This document shows positions 1 through 7,843 of a DNA stretch of 64,000 nt, piece after piece (positions within the stretch are counted from its first letter, which is position 1; the number at the start of each line of letters is the position of its first letter). This stretch comes from Mycolicibacterium senegalense (lineage in GTDB: Bacteria; Actinomycetota; Actinomycetes; Mycobacteriales; Mycobacteriaceae). The notes beneath the pieces were generated by a model that was not told the DNA's origin, made no database searches, and saw nothing but the letters and a program-made list of their open reading frames with translations. Location: the NCBI RefSeq assembly GCF_019645875.1, contig NZ_CP081000.1, positions 2,728,001-2,792,000 of the forward strand, written 5' to 3'. Made by a program: the position numbers and the translations under genes.

Positions 1-573
1 GCCCGCGTCCCCGGTCATCAGCAGGCCCGTCACGACGAGGCCGACACCACCACCGAAACCCAGCGTTCCGGACAACACCGACATCGCGCCCACCAGGCGA
101 TCCTCGGCCAGCTCTTCGCGCAGGATCGCGATGCTGATCGGGTAGAGCGCGTAGGAGGCGCCCTGCAGAACGCGGGCGGCCACCAGCAGCGGTACCGATG
201 CGGTCACCGCGGCGAGCACCGAGCCGGCCAACACGACCAGCAGCACACCCAGCAGGACCCGCTTCTTGCTGTGGAGATCGGCCAGCCGGCCGATCAGCGG
301 GGTGGACGCTGCCGCCGCCAGCAGGTTGGCTGTGACAGCCCAACTGACGGCCACCGAGGAGGTGTTGAGCTGGTGAGCGATGATCCCCAGGATCGGGACC
401 ACAGCGGTCTGCAGGATCGCGACCGTGAGAGCCACCAGGCTCAATCCGGCGATGAGGACTCCGGGGCGGCGTGGCCTCTGGGGCGCTGCCAGGGAGCCGG
501 ACCGGTCGGTTTCGGTCCTGGCCACGACCCGCTCCGATCCATAGGTAGTCTTTGCGTTCTCGATTATGGCCAT
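1..573 (-). CDS. MFS transporter, N-terminal part (3' end beyond window)
   Basis: About 191 N-terminal residues of a major facilitator superfamily drug/proton antiporter-type transporter are visible; the rest lies beyond position 1. A basic 30-residue cytoplasmic leader is followed by hydrophobic helices and the loop-2/3 signature GRLADLHSKKRVLLGVL, typical of MFS exporters (probably DHA2-like). The inner-membrane exporter is third in a minus-strand run after the epoxide hydrolase (ends 1726) and the dehydrogenase (ends 646), which suggests co-transcription and export or import of a compound handled by those enzymes. ATG at 573 is chosen; an in-frame ATG at 585 adds four residues and neither has a strong ribosome site. 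The substrate cannot be told from sequence. Confidence 0.85.
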   Translation of the reverse strand, partial: MAIIENAKTTYGSERVVARTETDRSGSLAAPQRPRRPGVLIAGLSLVALTVAILQTAVVPILGIIAHQLNTSSVAVSWAVTANLLAAAASTPLIGRLADLHSKKRVLLGVLLVVLAGSVLAAVTASVPLLVAARVLQGASYALYPISIAILREELAEDRLVGAMSVLSGTLGFGGGVGLVVTGLLMTGDAG

Positions 574-645
574 CGTGGGGCACATGCCCGCACACCGGGT
601 GGGTGGTCGAATAGGCGTATCGCGTTCACCGACCGGCCACGGCGG

Positions 646-1710
646 TCACCCCAGCGCTGCCAGCACGTGCGCGGTGAACTCCGACGTCGATGCGTTACCA
701 CCGATGTCGGCTGTGCCGACACCGGTATCGAGGACGCGCCGGACAGCGTTCTCGATGCGATCCGCGGCGACGCCGAGCGCCGGAGTACCGGTGTCCTGAC
801 CTGAGAGCCAGCGCAGCAGCATCGCGGTGGACAGGATCATCGCGACCGGGTTGGCGATATCGCGTCCGGCGATGTCGGGTGCGGACCCGTGAGCTGCCTG
901 GGCCATAGCGTGAGTATGGGAAGCATTGATCGACGGTGCCATCCCCAGCGAACCGCTCAACTGCCCGGCAAGATCGGACAGGATGTCACCGAACATGTTC
1001 TCGGCCACGATCACATCGAATTCGCCGGGGTGGCTCACCAACCGCGCCGCGAGTGCGTCGATGTGCTCACCGCGGACTTCCACCTCGGGGTAGTGCTCGG
1101 CGACCGCCAGGCATACGTCCCGGAACAGCCCGGTGGTCTTGGCCAGGACATTCGTCTTGTGCGCGATGGTGACGGACTTTCGGCGGGCGGCGGCCAACCG
1201 GAATGCCTGATGCGCGATTCGCTCACAGGCCGTGCGGGTGAACACGGCCACGGCCAGCGCGACATCCGGCGTGGGCATGAATTCCCCTGCACCGTCGTAC
1301 ATATTCCGGTCGGCATAGAAGCCTTCGGTGTTCTCCCTGACGATGACCACGTCCAGATCCGGGCACACCGCCCCGACTGATGCACTCAAGGTCCGTGCGG
1401 GCCGGATGTTGGCAAACAAGTTGTAGCGCTTGCGGATTGCTCCGCCGGGCGACAGTGTGCCGCGGAACTGCTCGGGGTACCCGGCGTTGTCGTGCGGTCC
1501 CAGTATCCATCCGGCCAACCCGTCGAGTTCGGCCAGCGTCGGCTCCGGCAGCGGGGTTCCGAACTCGCTGATCGCCTCGAGGCCGAAGGGCAGTTCACGC
1601 CAGCTGACACCGACCGATACGCCGGCCAGGGCTTGTTCGGCAATCCGAGTTGACGAATCCACGATCTCAGGTCCGATGCCGTCGCCGAGGAGCACACCGA
1701 GAGTCAGCAC
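646..1710 (-). CDS. isocitrate/isopropylmalate dehydrogenase family protein
   Basis: A 354-aa decarboxylating beta-hydroxyacid dehydrogenase (NAD(P)-dependent oxidation and decarboxylation of a malate-type substrate, cytosolic). Visible family landmarks are GDGIGPE (residues 9-15), RENTEGFYADR (125-135), catalytic Lys in HKTN (185), metal-binding Asp in GDILSDLAG (241-249) and the cofactor loop HGSAPDIAG (274-282). Length matches 3-isopropylmalate or tartrate/homoisocitrate dehydrogenases. The setting with an epoxide hydrolase and an MFS transporter, and no leu genes, argues for a catabolic role rather than leucine synthesis, so leuB is not assigned. The start is GTG, 15 nt after the epoxide hydrolase stop. 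The exact substrate is inference. Confidence 0.88.
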   Translation of the reverse strand: MLTLGVLLGDGIGPEIVDSSTRIAEQALAGVSVGVSWRELPFGLEAISEFGTPLPEPTLAELDGLAGWILGPHDNAGYPEQFRGTLSPGGAIRKRYNLFANIRPARTLSASVGAVCPDLDVVIVRENTEGFYADRNMYDGAGEFMPTPDVALAVAVFTRTACERIAHQAFRLAAARRKSVTIAHKTNVLAKTTGLFRDVCLAVAEHYPEVEVRGEHIDALAARLVSHPGEFDVIVAENMFGDILSDLAGQLSGSLGMAPSINASHTHAMAQAAHGSAPDIAGRDIANPVAMILSTAMLLRWLSGQDTGTPALGVAADRIENAVRRVLDTGVGTADIGGNASTSEFTAHVLAALG

Positions 1711-1725
1711 ACCGCCATCTTCCGC

Positions 1726-2574
1726 TCAAACGGGATGAGCCGTGGCCCACTGCACGAACATTTCGGCGATCTCCGCCGGCTTTTCCTCCGGCAGCCAGTG
1801 CGAGACCCCGGCGAGCGTTTCGAATCGGTAGGGCGCGCTCACGTACTTCGCGGTGTCGAGCGCCGGTTTGGCGGTGATGGCGATATCGCGGTCACTCCAG
1901 ACATACAGGGTCGGCACCGTGATGGCGTGCGCATCGCCAAGGCCCGACCCGCTGAACGGCATGGCGCGATACCAGTTCAGCGCCGCGGTCAGGGCCCCGG
2001 GTTCGGCCATGGCGCGGGCGTCACGTTTGGCCGCCTCGGCCGGCAACCCGCTGGAGATCAACGATTTGACGATGGCCTTGCCGCGGCGGTCGCGGCCGAG
2101 CAACAAGCGTTCGGACACCCAGGGCAGTTGATTGACGTACATGTACCACGACACCAGGCCCTGGCGACTCGTCAGCAGCGACCGCAGGAACGCGAGCGGG
2201 TGGGGCACCGACAAAGCCGTCAACGACGCCAACTTCTCAGGCGCCTGGCCCGCCAGGCTCCAGGCCACCGCAGCACCCCAGTCGTGTCCGATGAGATGGA
2301 CTCGTGCGGCCCCGCTCGCGTCGATCAGCGCGAGGATGTCCTCCACCAATTCTGTCCCACCGTAGTCCCGACGACGATGCGGGCGGGCCCCCGGCGAGTA
2401 TCCGCGCTGGTTGGGCGCCAGGCACCGGAACCCGTTTGCGGTGAGCACGGAGATGATCGGTTCCCAGCTGGTGTTCTGTTGTGGAAACCCATGAAGCAGC
2501 ACGACCACCGGTCCGTCGGCGGGGCCGCGATCGATGACGTCGAATACGAATTCTCCGCGCCGAAACTGATCCAT
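1726..2574 (-). CDS. epoxide hydrolase-type alpha/beta hydrolase
   Basis: A 282-aa soluble alpha/beta hydrolase. Oxyanion-hole motif HGFPQ (residues 28-32), nucleophile elbow GHDWG with Asp98 in the nucleophile position as in true epoxide hydrolases, a late Asp (WSDRD) and C-terminal His (GVSHWLPEE) complete the triad. The expected reaction is hydrolysis of an epoxide to a vicinal diol. ATG 2574 (MDQFRRGE) is chosen because the family begins close to this point; ATG 2586 is possible, and an extension to 2706 is unlike the family. It is first in a run with the dehydrogenase 15 nt downstream and then the MFS transporter. Mycobacteria carry many Eph paralogues, so no symbol is given. Confidence 0.88.
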   Translation of the reverse strand: MDQFRRGEFVFDVIDRGPADGPVVVLLHGFPQQNTSWEPIISVLTANGFRCLAPNQRGYSPGARPHRRRDYGGTELVEDILALIDASGAARVHLIGHDWGAAVAWSLAGQAPEKLASLTALSVPHPLAFLRSLLTSRQGLVSWYMYVNQLPWVSERLLLGRDRRGKAIVKSLISSGLPAEAAKRDARAMAEPGALTAALNWYRAMPFSGSGLGDAHAITVPTLYVWSDRDIAITAKPALDTAKYVSAPYRFETLAGVSHWLPEEKPAEIAEMFVQWATAHPV

Positions 2575-2793
2575 ACCGTGCATCATGCCAAGCCGACGGG
2601 ACCGGCGACAGGGGTCGCCTTCCCCGGGGGAAACGAGAGTGGTTGTTTGCCAGGAGATCCCGCTGCCGATAGCCGTGACCTTCCGGTGGCCAACTTGTGA
2701 CGGCAACGTGGCGCCGATCGGCGTCTGCCCGGTTGCCGCGCACGCTCAGGATGCGGTACCAATCGTCAGGTGTCTGTAGGAAGGAACATCTGG

Positions 2794-3681
2794 ATGACCG
2801 GGATTGGGGCAGAAGATGTTCCGGGGCAGTGGCTGACTGCGGCCGAAGTCGCGCGGTCCTCGCAGTTGCGCGAGGATCTGGTGGAACGGTTTCTGCCGGC
2901 AACGCGACCGCAGGTGAACCTCTACGGACGCGATCTCGTGCCGGTGGCACGATTTGTGAAGGTACTGACCGATCTGGGGACACCCACCGCCGCTGTCGAA
3001 GTGGCCGTCGCGGAACTGCGGGCCCGGCCGGAGGCGGCGTTCAATGTCGCACTCAGAGGTGCTGGTAGCGGCAACCGTTGGTCGTTGCGTGCCCGGCATG
3101 CCGGTCCGGCCCGACGTCCCAGGACTCGAACGGTGGTCGGGATGGCCACCGCCGCCGCGTTGCTGGTGGGTGGCGCCATCGCAGTCACCTCATCGGTGCA
3201 CGGCGAAAAGACTCCAGCCGCCGAGCCGGCAACCTCGAGTGCAGCGAAACCCGTTCCTGCCGAGTCAGTTTCATCGTCTGTCCGCGAAGATCGGCCAGGC
3301 GCCAAGCCTGCCCAGGCGTTTGCGGCGGCGAAACCGGATCCAGTCTGCGTCCGGTGGCAGCGGGTGAGTGCGGGATACGACGGCAAGCAGCAGGCCTGGG
3401 CCAAGACGGATCATCGGGTGGCTGCCGCACGCTGGTCGCCCAAGCAACGATCGGTGACGATGGCGGTTATACCTGTCATGCGGCAGGAGGCCGTCGAGCT
3501 GCGCCGTCTGGCAGACGAGTCCAACGATCCGCTTCTGGCCGGTCTCTTGCGGGCACAGTCTCGTTACGTCGACAACTATGCCGCCAAGCTGCCGAAGTTC
3601 GAACCTGCAGACCACGCGAGTTGGACTGCGGCCACGGCGATGGACGGTGCGGTGAAAGCTGTGTGCTCGACGCCCCGTTGA
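2794..3681 (+). CDS. membrane-anchored protein with N-terminal helical domain, unknown function
   Basis: A 295-aa protein not recognised by family. The N-terminal ~100 residues look like a small helical, HTH-like module (WLTAAEVARSSQLREDLVERF), then a basic stretch RARHAGPARRPRTR precedes one transmembrane segment (about 114-134, VVGMATAAALLVGGAIAV). The rest is an alanine/proline-rich linker and an extracytoplasmic domain with one Cys pair and many Trp/Arg. Topology is cytoplasmic N-terminus, external C-terminus. ATG 2794 is chosen because AGGAAGG sits about nine bases upstream; an upstream GTG at 2770 has no such site. It is divergent from the epoxide hydrolase and ends at a strong hairpin. 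Confidence 0.75.
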   Translation: MTGIGAEDVPGQWLTAAEVARSSQLREDLVERFLPATRPQVNLYGRDLVPVARFVKVLTDLGTPTAAVEVAVAELRARPEAAFNVALRGAGSGNRWSLRARHAGPARRPRTRTVVGMATAAALLVGGAIAVTSSVHGEKTPAAEPATSSAAKPVPAESVSSSVREDRPGAKPAQAFAAAKPDPVCVRWQRVSAGYDGKQQAWAKTDHRVAAARWSPKQRSVTMAVIPVMRQEAVELRRLADESNDPLLAGLLRAQSRYVDNYAAKLPKFEPADHASWTAATAMDGAVKAVCSTPR

Positions 3682-3698
3682 GCATCCGATCCCGGTAT

Positions 3699-3731
3699 CT
3701 GGTGGGGCACTTGGGGATGGTGCCCCACCAG
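3699..3731. terminator. bidirectional hairpin terminator
   Basis: Perfect 12-bp stem CTGGTGGGGCAC / GTGCCCCACCAG with a 9-nt loop, lying between two converging genes (ends 3681 and 3744). There is no long U tract, as is usual for mycobacterial terminators. Confidence 0.8.
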
Positions 3732-3743
3732 AAATCGGTTCGG

Positions 3744-4049
3744 TTACAGCGGAATCCAGGTGCCGAGGAACCAGAAGCCCCAGCCGCGGCCATCTCCGGC
3801 AGGCATCGGGGTGACCCGCTGCCCGTTCCATTCGAATGGCTGATGGTCGCGGCGCCCCGCATCGATTCCGCGGCCGTGCCAGTCACCGCCCTGAGGCCCG
3901 CGGTCGTCGCGGTGCTCACACGGTGCGCCAGGACGGTCGCAGCCCGGCCCGGGATCGGCGACGGCGGTACCGATGCCGACACCCAGCAATCCGGTGACCC
4001 CGATTCCTGCCGCCAGCACAGATACGCCCACGGATTTCTTGAAACCCAT
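3744..4049 (-). CDS. small secreted protein, unknown function
   Basis: A 101-aa exported protein. Residues 1-31 form a Sec signal peptide (basic MGFKK, hydrophobic core LAAGIGVTGLLGVGIG, cleavage after TAVA), leaving a mature domain of about 70 residues with two Cys (likely disulfide), acidic/basic HEHRDDRG-type stretches and a C-terminal aromatic WGFWFLGTWIPL. It resembles the many short mycobacterial secreted proteins ending in an aromatic tail, including the 96-aa protein at 4903-5193, but no function is known to me. It is monocistronic and ends at the shared terminator at 3699-3731. Confidence 0.8.
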   Translation of the reverse strand: MGFKKSVGVSVLAAGIGVTGLLGVGIGTAVADPGPGCDRPGAPCEHRDDRGPQGGDWHGRGIDAGRRDHQPFEWNGQRVTPMPAGDGRGWGFWFLGTWIPL

Positions 4050-4186
4050 TGCTTTACTCCGTTTCTGAATGGTGCGGCGGTCGCTGCCGCACGCGGAGCA
4101 AAGCTATTTCGGCCGGATGGGTTTGCCCTGTGGTTACTGTGGGGACGGGCTGTGCGATCGATAACGGTTCGAGCACCGGCCTGCGT

Positions 4187-4708
4187 CTACCAGGTCAGGT
4201 TGTGCTTTTCGAAGTGGCGAGCCAGGGCCTCCATGTATTCGTCGCCATGGAAGGGGCCGCGGGCACCGATGGCCTTTTCCAGGAACGGGCCGTATTCCTC
4301 GTCGTTGACGTAGGTAGACCAATGGGTGATCTGGCCGTCGTCGTTGGTGTCGATGAAGCTGATCGAGTAGAAGCCCATCGTCTCGCCCGCAGCGGTGGTG
4401 CCCTCCCAGCGATAGCGCATGACGAGGCCGTTCTCGGCAGGCCAGAACTTGTGGTCGACGGGTTTCCAGTCGGGGAAGACCACTGAATAGGCCTTGGCCT
4501 CGACAGTGGCGGCCACATCGAAGGAAGTCGCGACGTCCTTGAGCACGAGTTCCTGCCCGGCCACGAAATAGGGGGAGGTGTACACGGCGTCATCAGTGAA
4601 TTCCCATTCGTCGTATGACTCGCCTTCCTGGACTTTTCGCAGCACGTACTTGTCCCGGTAGCTTTCCGCCATGCGGCGGTGTTTGGCGATCCGATCAACG
4701 AGATCCAT
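4187..4708 (-). CDS. SnoaL/NTF2-like fold protein
   Basis: A 173-aa protein with the alternating helix and strand pattern of the SnoaL/NTF2-like alpha+beta barrel: N-terminal helix (MDLVDRIAKHRRMAESYRDKY), acidic central strands, MRYRWEG, FYSISFIDTNDDGQITHW and a C-terminal segment. Such proteins are small-molecule isomerases, hydrolases or binding proteins; no catalytic set is diagnostic here. ATG 4708 is chosen over 4723 and 4774 because AAGGACC lies 7 nt upstream. The promoter side holds an inverted repeat (4780-4793) that may be an operator. Confidence 0.75.
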   Translation of the reverse strand: MDLVDRIAKHRRMAESYRDKYVLRKVQEGESYDEWEFTDDAVYTSPYFVAGQELVLKDVATSFDVAATVEAKAYSVVFPDWKPVDHKFWPAENGLVMRYRWEGTTAAGETMGFYSISFIDTNDDGQITHWSTYVNDEEYGPFLEKAIGARGPFHGDEYMEALARHFEKHNLTW

Positions 4709-4779
4709 TGCGGTCCTTATCATTCGAGGAGCGGTAGGGCCAGACCGACAGCGCGTGTGGCGTGGCGCACACAACTAAT

Positions 4780-4793
4780 ATACAGAGCTGTAT
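4780..4793. promoter_or_regulatory. inverted repeat, possible TetR-type operator
   Basis: ATACAG-AG-CTGTAT, a 6-bp inverted repeat about 75 bp upstream of the SnoaL-like gene start, in an AT-rich patch. Spacing and composition resemble TetR-family operators, but no regulator gene is adjacent. Confidence 0.4.
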
Positions 4794-4802
4794 CACAGAT
4801 TC

Positions 4803-4830
4803 AATGGTGAATTTGCAATGGTGAATTTGC
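4803..4830 (+). repeat. 14-bp tandem duplication
   Basis: The sequence AATGGTGAATTTGC occurs twice in direct tandem (4803-4816 and 4817-4830) in the space between two minus-strand genes. It looks like a simple slippage or duplication event; no function is evident. Confidence 0.7.
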
Positions 4831-4859
4831 AGGTCCCGGCGCAGCCGTGCACACAGCAA

Positions 4860-4890
4860 CCCGCCCCGCAGGGAAGCCTTGCGGGGCGGG
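4860..4890 (-). terminator. hairpin terminator
   Basis: 11-bp stem CCCGCCCCGCA / TGCGGGGCGGG with a 9-nt loop, directly downstream of the minus-strand 96-aa secreted protein gene that ends at 4903. Confidence 0.7.
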
Positions 4891-4902
4891 ATCCGGGTCG
4901 TC

Positions 4903-5193
4903 TCAGAACGTCGGTACGAACACGCCGTTCATCCAGACGCCCCAGTGCTGCCAGCCCTCATCCCAGACCTGGGGGTTGCCGGCTCCCCACGTCGGTGGGG
5001 CCGGTGCCGGCGGTGCCCACGCGGGTGGCGAGCCCGGGGTCGGCCCACCTGGGATGGTCGTCGCGATCATCGGCTGATGAGGTGCCGGTGCATAGGGTGG
5101 GGCAGCGCTGGCGGTGGCCGCGCTCATCCCGGCGGCACCCGCCGCCATCCCACCTGCAATCGCCGCGCCGGCAATGATCTTGGCGATCTTCAT
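4903..5193 (-). CDS. small secreted proline-rich protein
   Basis: A 96-aa protein with a Sec signal peptide (MKIAKIIAGAAIAGGMAAG, cleavage near ATASA at residue 30) and a proline-rich mature part ending in a conserved-looking aromatic tail (WQHWGVWMNGVFVPTF). The tail resembles that of the secreted protein at 3744-4049 and of other small mycobacterial secreted proteins of unknown function. It is transcribed alone, with a terminator just downstream (4860-4890). Confidence 0.8.
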   Translation of the reverse strand: MKIAKIIAGAAIAGGMAAGAAGMSAATASAAPPYAPAPHQPMIATTIPGGPTPGSPPAWAPPAPAPPTWGAGNPQVWDEGWQHWGVWMNGVFVPTF

Positions 5194-5382
5194 AGTCGTA
5201 GACCTCCAATCCGTATGCGAATGAATTTCGCCGGATCCTCTGGCTATCCAGCCCGGATCAGCCGTAAACCTGATTACGCCGACGGAAAAATGTCCTCAGG
5301 CCGCGGTTGACCGCCGCGACGTGGCTTCGCGGTGGTCCGGTGCGTCGTATACCAGCACAGACCGCCTGGCTACAGTGTCCGC

Positions 5383-6684
5383 ATGACGCTGCACGCCGAC
5401 ACTGCCCACCAGGATCTGGTCACTGTCGGGGTGCCGACGCACTGGTACAACCTGGCGGCGGAGCTGGACCAGCCGATCCCGCCCCACCTGCACCCGGCCA
5501 CCAAGGAGCCGGTTGGACCCGACGACCTCGCGGCGCTTTTCCCGAGCGGGTTGATCGCACAGGAAGTATCCACCGAGCCGTACATCGAGATCCCCGAAGT
5601 GGTCCGCGACATCTACGCGATGTGGCGACCGTCGCCGTTGATCCGGGCCCGGCGATTCGAGCAGGCGCTCAATACCGGTGCCCACATCTATGTCAAGTAC
5701 GAGGGCGTCAGCCCGGTGGGCAGCCACAAGACCAATTCTGCTGTGGCGCAGGCCTATTACAACAGCATTGACGGCGTTCGGAAGCTGACCACCGAGACCG
5801 GTGCCGGACAGTGGGGTAGTGCGCTGGCATTCGCCGGAGCGCAGTTCGGCCTCGAGGTCGAGGTGTGGCAGGTCCGCGCGTCCTACGAGTCGAAGCCCTA
5901 CCGTGGCCATCTGATCCGGACCTACGGCGGCACGGTGCACCCGAGCCCATCGAATCTCACCGAGTCGGGTCGCGCGATTCTCGCAGCGCACCCGGACACC
6001 ACCGGCAGCCTCGGGATGGCGGTGAGTGAGGCCGTCGAGGTGGCGGCTGCCAATGCGGACACCCGCTACGCGCTGGGCAGCGTGCTCAACCACGTGGTGC
6101 TGCATCAGAGCGTGATCGGACTGGAAGCGGTGGCTCAACTTGCCGCCGTTGAGCCCGATGGCGCGGATGTGGTGTTCGGCTGCGCGGGAGGCGGATCCAA
6201 CCTTGCGGGACTGGCATTTCCGTTCCTGCGCGAGAAAATCCATGGACGGTCGAACCCAAAGGTGATCGCCGCGGAGCCGGCTGCGTGCCCGTCGATCACG
6301 CAGGGCGAGTACCGCTACGACCACGGCGACGTGGCGGGCCTGACCCCGCTGCTCAAGATGCACACGCTGGGAATGGACTTCGTACCCGACCCGATCCATG
6401 CGGGTGGATTGCGCTACCACGGGATGGCGCCGGCGCTGAGCCACACCGTCGAGCTGGGCCTGGTCGAGGGCACCGCCATCGCTCAGCACGACGCGTTCTC
6501 CGCGGGCGTGTTGTTCGCCCGTACCCAGGGCATCGTGCCGGCTCCCGAGTCCACACACGCGATTGCGGCCGCCGCTGCGCGCGTGGCCGACGACCCGGCC
6601 GAGCAGGTGGTCGTGATCGGGCTCTCCGGTCACGGCCAGCTCGATCTTCCGGCATACGCGGAATTCCTGGACGGCAACTTCTGA
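5383..6684 (+). CDS. trpB2: TrpB2-type tryptophan synthase beta-like PLP enzyme
   Basis: A 433-aa fold-type II PLP enzyme. The PLP-binding lysine is in GSHKTNSA (Lys116), and the phosphate-binding loop is GCAGGGSNLAG. The long N-terminal extension with VPTHWYNLAAEL and the internal ETGAGQWGSALA are characteristic of TrpB2 (TrpB-like, about 430 aa) rather than the 400-aa TrpB1 that pairs with TrpA. The expected reaction is indole plus serine to tryptophan, or a related beta-replacement. No trpA or other trp gene is adjacent, as is typical for TrpB2. ATG 5383 is chosen by family alignment; the in-frame extension to 5332 is not typical. Confidence 0.9.
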   Translation: MTLHADTAHQDLVTVGVPTHWYNLAAELDQPIPPHLHPATKEPVGPDDLAALFPSGLIAQEVSTEPYIEIPEVVRDIYAMWRPSPLIRARRFEQALNTGAHIYVKYEGVSPVGSHKTNSAVAQAYYNSIDGVRKLTTETGAGQWGSALAFAGAQFGLEVEVWQVRASYESKPYRGHLIRTYGGTVHPSPSNLTESGRAILAAHPDTTGSLGMAVSEAVEVAAANADTRYALGSVLNHVVLHQSVIGLEAVAQLAAVEPDGADVVFGCAGGGSNLAGLAFPFLREKIHGRSNPKVIAAEPAACPSITQGEYRYDHGDVAGLTPLLKMHTLGMDFVPDPIHAGGLRYHGMAPALSHTVELGLVEGTAIAQHDAFSAGVLFARTQGIVPAPESTHAIAAAAARVADDPAEQVVVIGLSGHGQLDLPAYAEFLDGNF

Positions 6685-6703
6685 ACCGGCGCCGGCATCT
6701 CGG

Positions 6704-7636
6704 TCAGATCTGCCAGTCGTTCGCCCCGTCATTCTGGTTGTAGAGGCCGACGGAGTTCTTCACGACGACGGGGTCGCCGCTGCCGAAGTGGTCGAAGAAC
6801 CACTGCGCGTTCGCCGGGCTGAGATTGGGGCAACCGTGACTTACGTTGCGTTTGCCCTGATCGGCGACGGACCACGGCGCGCTGTGCGCGAAAATGCCGG
6901 TATTGCTGAGTCGGACGGCATTTTTGACCTTGAGTTTGTAGCCTTCGGCGGAGTTCACCGGGACACCGTAGGTTGACGAGTCCATGACGATGTCGGCGAA
7001 CTTCTCGAGTACGTAATAGGTGCCGTTGGGGGTTTCGTAGCCAGGCTTCCCGAGGGAGACAGGAAAGGTCTTTTCCAGGACGCCATTGCGGTGGATCTGC
7101 ATTTGGTGGGTGTCGTCGTCGATGGTGGCCACCAGCGCATCGCCGACCCGGAAACTCGACTTCGTGCCCGCGGCGTCGATGTTCACCACCGTGCGTGCGG
7201 GCCAGAAATCGATTGGCCGCCAACGCACCTGGGTGTCGCTCATCCAGTAGAACTTTCCGGGCACCGGAGGGTTGGAGGAGATGTGAATCGAATTCTCGGC
7301 CAACTGGCGGTCGGCGATCGGTCGCTGGAAGTTGATGTATATCGGCTTCGCGACGCCGACCGTCGACCCGTTGGCCGGATTGAATGCCGGTGGCAGAAAT
7401 GGCGGCTCGCCAACGAACGGCAAGGGGTTCTGCCCTGCCGGGACATCGACGTTGGCTGTCTGACCGAGCGGGTTGAGCCAGGGCATCTGTGTCGGGTCGA
7501 ACTGTGGGGCCGGTTCGACGGGCTGGGGCGGCCCTGCCGGTTCAGCCAGGGCTGAAGCGCCTGCGACGGTGGATGCGGTGATCGTGACGGTCGCCGCGAT
7601 CGCGGTGATCCACAGGTGTCTGGTGCGGTGTTGCAC
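6704..7636 (-). CDS. L,D-transpeptidase (YkuD domain) with Ig-like N-terminal domain
   Basis: A 310-aa exported peptidoglycan cross-linking enzyme. Signal peptide 1-31 (TVAGASALA), a proline-rich linker, an Ig-like domain (about 85-165) and the YkuD catalytic domain (about 166-295) with HSAPWSV (His251) and SHGCPNLS (His267, Cys269 nucleophile). It would form 3-3 cross-links in mycobacterial peptidoglycan and is an expected carbapenem target. The layout matches mycobacterial Ldt proteins; which Ldt it is cannot be settled here. It is divergent from mmcO, and the shared intergenic region carries TAC/GTA operator-like sequence (7706-7730), suggesting control by the BlaI-type repressor at 9455. 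Confidence 0.92.
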   Translation of the reverse strand: MQHRTRHLWITAIAATVTITASTVAGASALAEPAGPPQPVEPAPQFDPTQMPWLNPLGQTANVDVPAGQNPLPFVGEPPFLPPAFNPANGSTVGVAKPIYINFQRPIADRQLAENSIHISSNPPVPGKFYWMSDTQVRWRPIDFWPARTVVNIDAAGTKSSFRVGDALVATIDDDTHQMQIHRNGVLEKTFPVSLGKPGYETPNGTYYVLEKFADIVMDSSTYGVPVNSAEGYKLKVKNAVRLSNTGIFAHSAPWSVADQGKRNVSHGCPNLSPANAQWFFDHFGSGDPVVVKNSVGLYNQNDGANDWQI

Positions 7637-7705
7637 TGGGCCTCCATCGATGAGGTGTCGTTGATGACCACGCCCACGCGGGCGGGTTCATGGCGTGGTC
7701 CCAGT

Positions 7706-7730
7706 CTACTAGCTACGTACGTGGATAGTA
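7706..7730. promoter_or_regulatory. putative BlaI-type operator (ldt / mmcO divergent promoter)
   Basis: CTACT and AGTAG arms flank a TACGTACGT core between the divergent L,D-transpeptidase and mmcO genes. The same TAC/GTA-rich motif recurs before blaI (9352-9384) and the NlpC/P60 gene (11597-11627). BlaI/MecI operators are built of TAC...GTA dyads, hence the assignment. A second inverted repeat, GACCACGCC / GGCGTGGTC (7666-7700), lies next to it. Confidence 0.55.
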
Positions 7731-7843
7731 GATAGCTACAGAGTCATCGCTCGCTCCACGTCACATGAGGTGGCCCTACTTCTTCAATGAACCTTCACAA
7801 AACCCATACCGATCCAACGATTTGGGCGGCGACGGTGGAGGAC

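Noticed and set aside
646..1710. leuB (3-isopropylmalate dehydrogenase) for leucine synthesis
   Set aside because: The family fits, but no leu genes are near and the operon context is catabolic; substrate cannot be told from these motifs.
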